Assembly (NCBI GenBank): GCA_964651395.1
Contig: CAZYXZ010000078.1
Location: forward strand, 1 to 14,613
Direction of reading: 5' to 3'
From: CAZYXZ01 sp964651395
GTDB taxonomy: Bacteria > Actinomycetota > Actinomycetes > BP-191
Length of the DNA stretch: 14,613 bases
Shown here: piece after piece, positions 6,879 through 14,613 of the stretch
Layout of the letters: the number at the start of each line of letters is the position of its first letter
Position numbering within the stretch: the first letter of the stretch is position 1
Translations under genes and position numbers: made by a program
The notes under the pieces: model-generated
What the model was told of the DNA's origin: nothing
The model's input: the letters and a program-made list of their open reading frames with translations, nothing else
Databases searched by the model: none

Positions 6879-6882
<4 letters not shown>
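6343..6882 (+). CDS. panD: aspartate 1-decarboxylase proenzyme with extended C-terminal tail
   Basis: PanD makes beta-alanine from aspartate with a pyruvoyl group formed by self-cleavage between Gly24 and Ser25, both present (HYVGSVT). Other active-site residues are also in place: K9, R54, T57, Y58 and N72 (GVIGINGAAA). The starting GTG encodes the Met of MFRTMLKSKIHRATV, a standard N-terminus. The protein is 179 residues, against roughly 125-140 for the family. The catalytic domain ends near residue 115-130, and residues 139-179 form a Gly/Arg-rich tail containing an imperfect repeat (GGVGAP at 140-145, GRVGVP at 150-155). From memory, some actinobacterial PanD proteins have variable disordered tails, but this one looks unusual. 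The stop overlaps the nadB GTG (GTGA). Confidence 0.95.
6760..6806 (+). repeat. imperfect 30-bp-spaced direct repeat in the panD tail
   Basis: The 17-nt segments 6760-6776 and 6790-6806 match at 14 of 17 positions and share GGGTTGGGG. The 30-nt offset is a multiple of three, so the repeat is in phase and codes for GGVGAP and GRVGVP. A perfect palindrome, CCCGGCCGGG, follows at 6805-6814. Confidence 0.6.
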
Positions 6883-8512
<1,630 letters not shown>

Positions 8513-8516
<4 letters not shown>

Positions 8517-9379
8517 GCGAGGCGGCGGCGGCCGGCGTACCGAGGGAGGTCCTGGAGGCGGTGGCGACGACCGCGCTGGCCGAGGACCTCGGCCCGGACC
8601 GGCTCGACGTGACCGGGGCCGCGACCATCCCGGAGGAGCTGATCGGCACCGCCGACGTCGTCGCCCGAGCGGCCGGCGTCGTCGCCGGTGGCCTGGCGGC
8701 GCAGATGGTCTTCGAGCTGGTCGGCGTGACCAGCGAGGCGGTGACGCCGGACGGCGCCACGGTCGCGCCCGGCGACGTGGTGCTCACGGCCCACGGCCGC
8801 GTGCGCGACCTGCTGGCCGGGGAGCGCAGCGCGCTCAACCTGCTCTGCCACCTGTCCGGCGTGGCGACGCTCACCCGACGCTGGGTGGACGCGGTCGAGG
8901 GGACCGGCGCGCAGGTGCTCGACACCCGCAAGACGACGCCGGGGCTGCGCGTGCTCGAGAAGTACGCCGTCCGGTGCGGCGGGGGCAGCGGCTTCCGGAT
9001 GGGCCTGTTCGACGCCGCGATGGTGAAGGACAACCACGTCGTCGCCGCCGGGGGTGTCGCCGCGGCGTACCGGGCGGTGCGCGAGCGCTTCCCGGACGTC
9101 GCCGTCGAGGTGGAGTGCGACACGCTCGAGCAGGTGACCGAGGCTCTCGCCGCCGGCGCCGACCTGCTGCTGCTCGACAACATGGACCTCGAGACGCTGC
9201 GGGCCGCCGTCGACCTGGCGAAGGGGAAGGCGCGCACGGAGGCCAGCGGCGGGCTGACCCTCGAGCGCGCCCGCGCGGTCGCCGGGACCGGAGTCGACTA
9301 CCTTTCCGTCGGGGCGCTGACCCACTCGGCGCCCGTGCTCGACCTGGGCTTCGACCTCCGGCCGATTGGTGGTGCTTAG
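8513..9379 (+). CDS. nadC: nicotinate-nucleotide diphosphorylase (quinolinate phosphoribosyltransferase)
   Basis: This 288-residue protein converts quinolinate and PRPP to nicotinate mononucleotide and CO2. Signatures are GERSALNLLCHLSGVAT (103-119), LDTRKTTPGLR (136-146), LEKYAVRCGGG (148-158), MVKDNHVV (170-177), VEVECDT and LLLDNM. Numbering happens to match the M. tuberculosis enzyme: R105, R139, K140, R162 and K172 are all kept. However, the usual G-G-G-x-N-H-R is GGGSGFR here, so quinolinate-contacting His161 is Phe and the preceding Asn is Gly. The surrounding sequence is otherwise intact and in frame, so this is a substitution, not a frameshift. The GTG start overlaps the nadB stop (GTGA). 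Confidence 0.95.
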
Positions 9380-9383
9380 GCCA

Positions 9384-10157
9384 ATGCTCCTCGCAGTGGA
9401 CGTCGGGAACACGAACACCGTCATCGGCGTGTTCAACGGCGAGGAGCTGATCGACCACTGGCGGGTGGGCACCGACGTGCGGCGCACCGCCGACGAGCTC
9501 GCGCTGCTCTTCCAAGGGTTCCTGTCGCAGCAGGGCATGAGCTTCGAGCGGCAGGTCACGGGCGTCGTCGTCGCCTCCGGCGTCCCGGCGGTGACGCTGG
9601 CGATGCGCGACATGGTCCGCCGCTACTTCCACTTCAACCCGGTGATCCTCGAGCCGGGCATCAAGACCGGCGTGCCGATCCTCACCGACAACCCGAAGGA
9701 GGTCGGCGCCGACCGCATCGCCAACGCGCTCGCCGCCTTCCACCTCCACGGCGGTCCGTCGATCGTCGTCGACTTCGGCACGTCCACGAACTTCGACGTC
9801 ATCAGCGACAAGGGCGAGTTCCTCGGCGGCGCGATCGCGCCGGGCGTCGAGATCTCCCTCGACGCGCTCGCCACCCGTGGCGCCCAGCTGCGCAAGGTCG
9901 AGCTGGTGCTGCCGCGCTCGGTCATCGGCAAGAACACGGTCGAGTGCCTGCAGTCCGGTCTGCTGTACGGCTTCGCCGGACAGGTCGACGGGCTCGTCGA
10001 GCGGATGACGAAGGAGCTCGGCGGACACGCGACCGTCATCGCGACCGGCGGCCTCGCGCCGCTGATCATCGCGGAGTGCGCGACGGTGGCGCACTACGAG
10101 CCATGGCTGACCCTGATAGGCCTTCGCCTGGTCGCCGAGAAGAATGCGGCGCTGTGA
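9384..10157 (+). CDS. coaX: type III pantothenate kinase
   Basis: This 257-residue ASKHA-fold kinase phosphorylates pantothenate, the first step of CoA synthesis. Motifs are MLLAVDVGNTNTVIGVF at the N-terminus (phosphate-binding, D6), EVGADRIANALAA (107-118, with D110 as the likely catalytic base), VVDFGTSTNFDVIS (128-141), GGAIAPGVEIS (148-158) and an ATGG turn near the end. Type III enzymes need a monovalent cation and resist CoA feedback. The ATG at 9384 is chosen over the in-frame GTG at 9366 because MLLAVDVGNTN is the usual N-terminus. It begins 4 nt after the nadC stop. A short inverted repeat, ATTGG at 9365-9369 and CCAAT at 9381-9385, brackets the junction and covers the start codon. 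Its placement downstream of panC and panD puts pantothenate synthesis and use in one operon. Confidence 0.96.
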   Translation: MLLAVDVGNTNTVIGVFNGEELIDHWRVGTDVRRTADELALLFQGFLSQQGMSFERQVTGVVVASGVPAVTLAMRDMVRRYFHFNPVILEPGIKTGVPILTDNPKEVGADRIANALAAFHLHGGPSIVVDFGTSTNFDVISDKGEFLGGAIAPGVEISLDALATRGAQLRKVELVLPRSVIGKNTVECLQSGLLYGFAGQVDGLVERMTKELGGHATVIATGGLAPLIIAECATVAHYEPWLTLIGLRLVAEKNAAL

Positions 10158-11635
10158 CGGACGAGCTGCCCGAGCATCAGCAGGTCCGGATGGACAAGCG
10201 AGCGCGCCTCATCGACAGCGGAGTCGACCCGTACCCCGTCGGTTTCCCGCGGACGACGAGCATTGCGGAGATCCGGGCGGCCTACGAGCACCTGACGCCG
10301 GAGCAGGAGAGCGGCGACCGGGTCGGCATCGCCGGGCGCGTGGTGGCCCGTCGCGGTCACGGCAAGTTGGCCTTCGCCGTTCTCCGCGACGGCACGGGCG
10401 AGATCCAGCTGATGCTCTCGGAGGACCGGCTGGGCCCCGAGGAGCAGGCGGCCTGGGAGAGCGACGTCGACCTCGGCGACCACGTCGGCGTCGAGGGCGA
10501 GGTCGTCGCGAGCCGTCGCGGCGAGCTGTCGGTCATGGTCGAGTGCTGGGCGATCACCAGCAAGGCGCTGCGTCCGCTCCCCGACAAGTGGCACGGCCTG
10601 ACCGACCTCGAGGCGCGGGTCCGCCAGCGCTACGTCGACCTGGTGGTCAACCCGGACTCGCGCCGCCTCCTGGCGGTGCGCAGCGCGGTCGTGCGTTCGT
10701 TGCGCGACTCGCTGACGGAGGGCGGCTACCTCGAGGTCGAGACGCCGATGCTGCAGCCGATCCACGGCGGGGCGGCCGCGCGGCCGTTCACGACGCACCA
10801 CAATGCGCTCGATATCCCGTTGTTTCTCCGGATCGCGCCCGAGCTCTATCTCAAGCGGCTTCTCGTGGGCGGCATCGAGAAGGTATTCGAGATCAATCGC
10901 AACTTCCGCAACGAGGGCGTGGACACCCGCCACAATCCCGAGTTCACGATGCTCGAGGCCTATCAGGCCTACGGCGACTACAACACCATGGCGGCGCTCA
11001 CCCGGGAGCTGGTGCAGGCCGCCGCGCAGACCGCGACCGGGTCGCTGTCGGTCCCGCTGCCCGAGGGCGGCGAGCTGGACCTGTCCGGGGAGTGGCGTTC
11101 CGTCGCCGTCCACGACGCCGTCTCCGAGGCACTCGGCGAGCCCGTGACGCCGGACCTGGACGCGGCCGCGCTGCGCGCCCTGGCCGACCGGGCCGGTGTC
11201 AGCACCGACCCGGCCTGGGGAGCGGGCCAGGTTCTCCTCGAGCTGTACGAGCGCCTGGTGGAGAGCAAGACCGTTGCGCCGACGTTCTACCGGGACTTCC
11301 CGACCGAGGTGTCCCCGCTCACGCGCCAGCACCGCGACGACCCGCGGCTGGCCGAGCGCTGGGACCTGGTCGTGCTCGGCCGCGAGCTCGGTACGGCGTA
11401 CAGCGAGCTGGTCGACCCGGTCGAGCAGCGCCGCCGGCTGCTCGAGCAGTCGCTGCAGGCGGCCGGCGGCGATCCCGAGGCAATGGCCCTCGACGAGGAC
11501 TTCCTGCGCGCGCGGGAGTACGGCATGCCGCCGGCCGGCGGCATGGGCATGGGGGTCGACCGGCTGGTCATGCTGATCGCGGGCGTCGCCAGCATTCGCG
11601 ACGTGATCCTCTTTCCATTAGTGCGGCCCGAATAG
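10154..11635 (+). CDS. lysS: lysyl-tRNA synthetase, class II
   Basis: This 493-residue enzyme charges tRNA-Lys. It has an N-terminal OB-fold anticodon-binding domain (VGIAGRVVARRGHGKLAFAV, then GEIQLMLS) and a class II catalytic core: motif 1 around YLEVETPML, the AARPFTTHHNALD and LRIAPELYLKRL segments, motif 2 FRNEGVDTRHNPEFTMLEAY (from F251) and motif 3 GMGMGVDRLVML (from about residue 463), ending DVILFPLVRPE. It lacks the membrane extension of the LysX fusion. The GTG at 10154 overlaps the coaX stop (GTGA). Codons around 10800-10980 use more A/T at third positions than elsewhere, and the codon at 11618-11620 is TTA, rare in such GC-rich genomes. Confidence 0.95.
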   Translation: MTDELPEHQQVRMDKRARLIDSGVDPYPVGFPRTTSIAEIRAAYEHLTPEQESGDRVGIAGRVVARRGHGKLAFAVLRDGTGEIQLMLSEDRLGPEEQAAWESDVDLGDHVGVEGEVVASRRGELSVMVECWAITSKALRPLPDKWHGLTDLEARVRQRYVDLVVNPDSRRLLAVRSAVVRSLRDSLTEGGYLEVETPMLQPIHGGAAARPFTTHHNALDIPLFLRIAPELYLKRLLVGGIEKVFEINRNFRNEGVDTRHNPEFTMLEAYQAYGDYNTMAALTRELVQAAAQTATGSLSVPLPEGGELDLSGEWRSVAVHDAVSEALGEPVTPDLDAAALRALADRAGVSTDPAWGAGQVLLELYERLVESKTVAPTFYRDFPTEVSPLTRQHRDDPRLAERWDLVVLGRELGTAYSELVDPVEQRRRLLEQSLQAAGGDPEAMALDEDFLRAREYGMPPAGGMGMGVDRLVMLIAGVASIRDVILFPLVRPE

Positions 11636-11662
11636 TCCACACCCGCATTTGCAATGCTTTGT

Positions 11663-11695
11663 CCGGCATGTTCTATTTGAAATAGAACATGCCGG
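11663..11695. repeat. perfect 33-nt palindrome between lysS and lsr2
   Basis: Arms CCGGCATGTTCTATTT (11663-11678) and AAATAGAACATGCCGG (11680-11695) are exact reverse complements around G11679. As RNA it would form a 14-bp stem with a 5-nt loop. It begins 28 nt after the lysS stop and ends 18 nt before lsr2. It has an AT-rich core in very GC-rich DNA and no T-run afterwards. It could be a lysS terminator, an operator for lsr2, or both; the sequence alone does not decide. Confidence 0.9.
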
Positions 11696-11713
11696 CCCAC
11701 GGGTGGAGGAGAC

Positions 11714-12046
11714 ATGGCGCAGAAAATCAATGTCACGCTCATCGACGACCTGACCGGTGAGCCCGCCCACCAGACCGTCTCGTTCTCCCTCGACGGCGCC
11801 AGCTACGAGATCGACCTCACCGACAAGAACGCGCAGGCGTTGCGCGAGACCTTCGCCAAGTACGTCGGCGTGGCCCGGCGGGCCAGCGGGGGTTCGGGCC
11901 GGCGCGGCCGGCGCTCCGGCGGCGGCGCGGACCGTCAGAAGGTGCAAGAGGTGCGGGCCTGGGCGAAGAAGAAGGGCCTGAAGGTGAGCGACCGCGGCCG
12001 CATCTCCGCCGAGATCATGAAGCAGTACGACGACGCCAGCCGTTAG
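11714..12046 (+). CDS. lsr2: Lsr2-family nucleoid-associated protein
   Basis: This 110-residue protein is an H-NS-like xenogeneic silencer that coats AT-rich DNA. The N-terminal oligomerisation domain (about 1-55) starts MAQKINVTLIDDLTGEPA and includes SFSLDGASYEIDLTDKNAQA. A basic Gly/Arg linker (about 56-73, GGSGRRGRRSGGG) follows, then the C-terminal DNA-binding domain (about 74-107) with VRAWAKKKGLKVSDRGRISA. The R94-G95-R96 triplet is the AT-hook-like minor-groove binder. ATG at 11714 has a strong GGAGGAG at 11705-11711. The upstream palindrome is the most AT-rich site nearby, so autoregulation is possible. The linker is more Arg-rich than in some relatives. The gene stands alone between lysS and clpC. 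Confidence 0.95.
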   Translation: MAQKINVTLIDDLTGEPAHQTVSFSLDGASYEIDLTDKNAQALRETFAKYVGVARRASGGSGRRGRRSGGGADRQKVQEVRAWAKKKGLKVSDRGRISAEIMKQYDDASR

Positions 12047-12071
12047 CGGCGGCCACGCCGTTCGCAGCAGA

Positions 12072-12092
12072 CCTGGGAACACGGTCCCCAGG
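12072..12092 (+). terminator. candidate hairpin downstream of lsr2
   Basis: CCTGGG (12072-12077) pairs with CCCAGG (12087-12092); after one mismatch two more pairs close a 3-nt loop. It lies 26 nt after the lsr2 stop. There is no T-run, so it could be a weak actinobacterial terminator or an element of the clpC leader region. Confidence 0.4.
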
Positions 12093-12186
12093 CGCGGAGT
12101 TGAACCGTTCGCACCGGACAACGGAATTAACAATGCGCCTCGCGGCGAGTTCGCCTTTCAGGCATGAGAGGACGCTCGCTCGGGGA

Positions 12187-12192
12187 TACGAT
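12187..12192 (+). promoter_or_regulatory. candidate clpC -10 box
   Basis: TACGAT (in GGGATACGATCGGG) fits TAnnnT and would give a leader of about 47 nt. No good -35 is visible at the expected place. The rest of 12047-12245 also has TTGAAC at 12100-12105 and a short inverted repeat, GGCGA-GT-TCGCC, at 12144-12155, upstream of the box. A clear ClgR or HspR operator was not found. Confidence 0.35.
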
Positions 12193-12245
12193 CGGGAAGC
12201 CGCACGCCGTACCGCGGTGCGTGGCCGACCGCCTGGGAGTGAGAA

Positions 12246-14613
<2,368 letters not shown>

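Noticed and set aside
10094..11332. 412-codon minus-strand frame opposite lysS
   Set aside because: Antisense shadow of a clearly recognised synthetase; no motif of its own.
12144..12155. GGCGA-GT-TCGCC near the clpC promoter as a ClgR operator
   Set aside because: It does not match the CGC-N5-GCG spacing I know for ClgR sites, and short GC palindromes are frequent at this base composition.

Overview
The window is about 70% GC or higher, has dense head-to-tail genes with GTGA/ATGA stop-start overlaps, many GTG starts, and encodes Lsr2, DUF3180, ClpC and an orphan NuoD beside a DUF185 methyltransferase. Together these point to a non-mycobacterial actinomycete (Actinomycetota; Streptomyces, Frankia or Nocardioides-like rather than Corynebacteriales). 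I cannot name the genus. The window is a chromosomal housekeeping region; I see no mobile element, CRISPR array, tRNA or rRNA.

Layout. (1) 1-2317, plus strand: the end of a folate operon: folP (3' end), an NTF2/SnoaL-like gene, folB, folK, a DUF3180 membrane protein and a cupin. Successive genes overlap by 4-8 nt, so the block is almost certainly one transcript. (2) 2324-4526, minus strand: an orphan NuoD paralogue (nuoD2-like) and, directly upstream in the same transcript, a DUF185/MidA/NDUFAF7-family methyltransferase. It converges on the folate operon with 6 bp between stop codons. (3) 4559-11635, plus strand: a cofactor operon of a DUF2520 Rossmann oxidoreductase, panC, panD, nadB, nadC, coaX (type III pantothenate kinase) and lysS. 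It makes beta-alanine and pantothenate, phosphorylates pantothenate toward CoA, makes nicotinate mononucleotide from aspartate, and ends in lysyl-tRNA synthetase. (4) 11714-12046: lsr2, preceded by a perfect 33-nt palindrome. (5) 12246-end: clpC, cut by the window edge after 789 codons. No gene-free stretch exceeds 300 bp; the longest, 12047-12245, holds a hairpin and the clpC promoter region.

Most interesting points. The orphan NuoD carries the Arg (R69) that aligns with the NDUFS2 arginine methylated by NDUFAF7 in mitochondria, it sits next to an NDUFAF7-family gene, and it has Trp (W92) where complex I uses its quinone-binding Tyr. The methyltransferase and DUF2520 genes diverge from a 32-bp gap with two TAnnnT boxes, each exactly 6 nt from a GTG, which suggests a divergent leaderless promoter pair. 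NadC has Phe at the quinolinate-binding His161 position. PanD has an unusual tail of about 40 residues built partly from an in-frame repeat.
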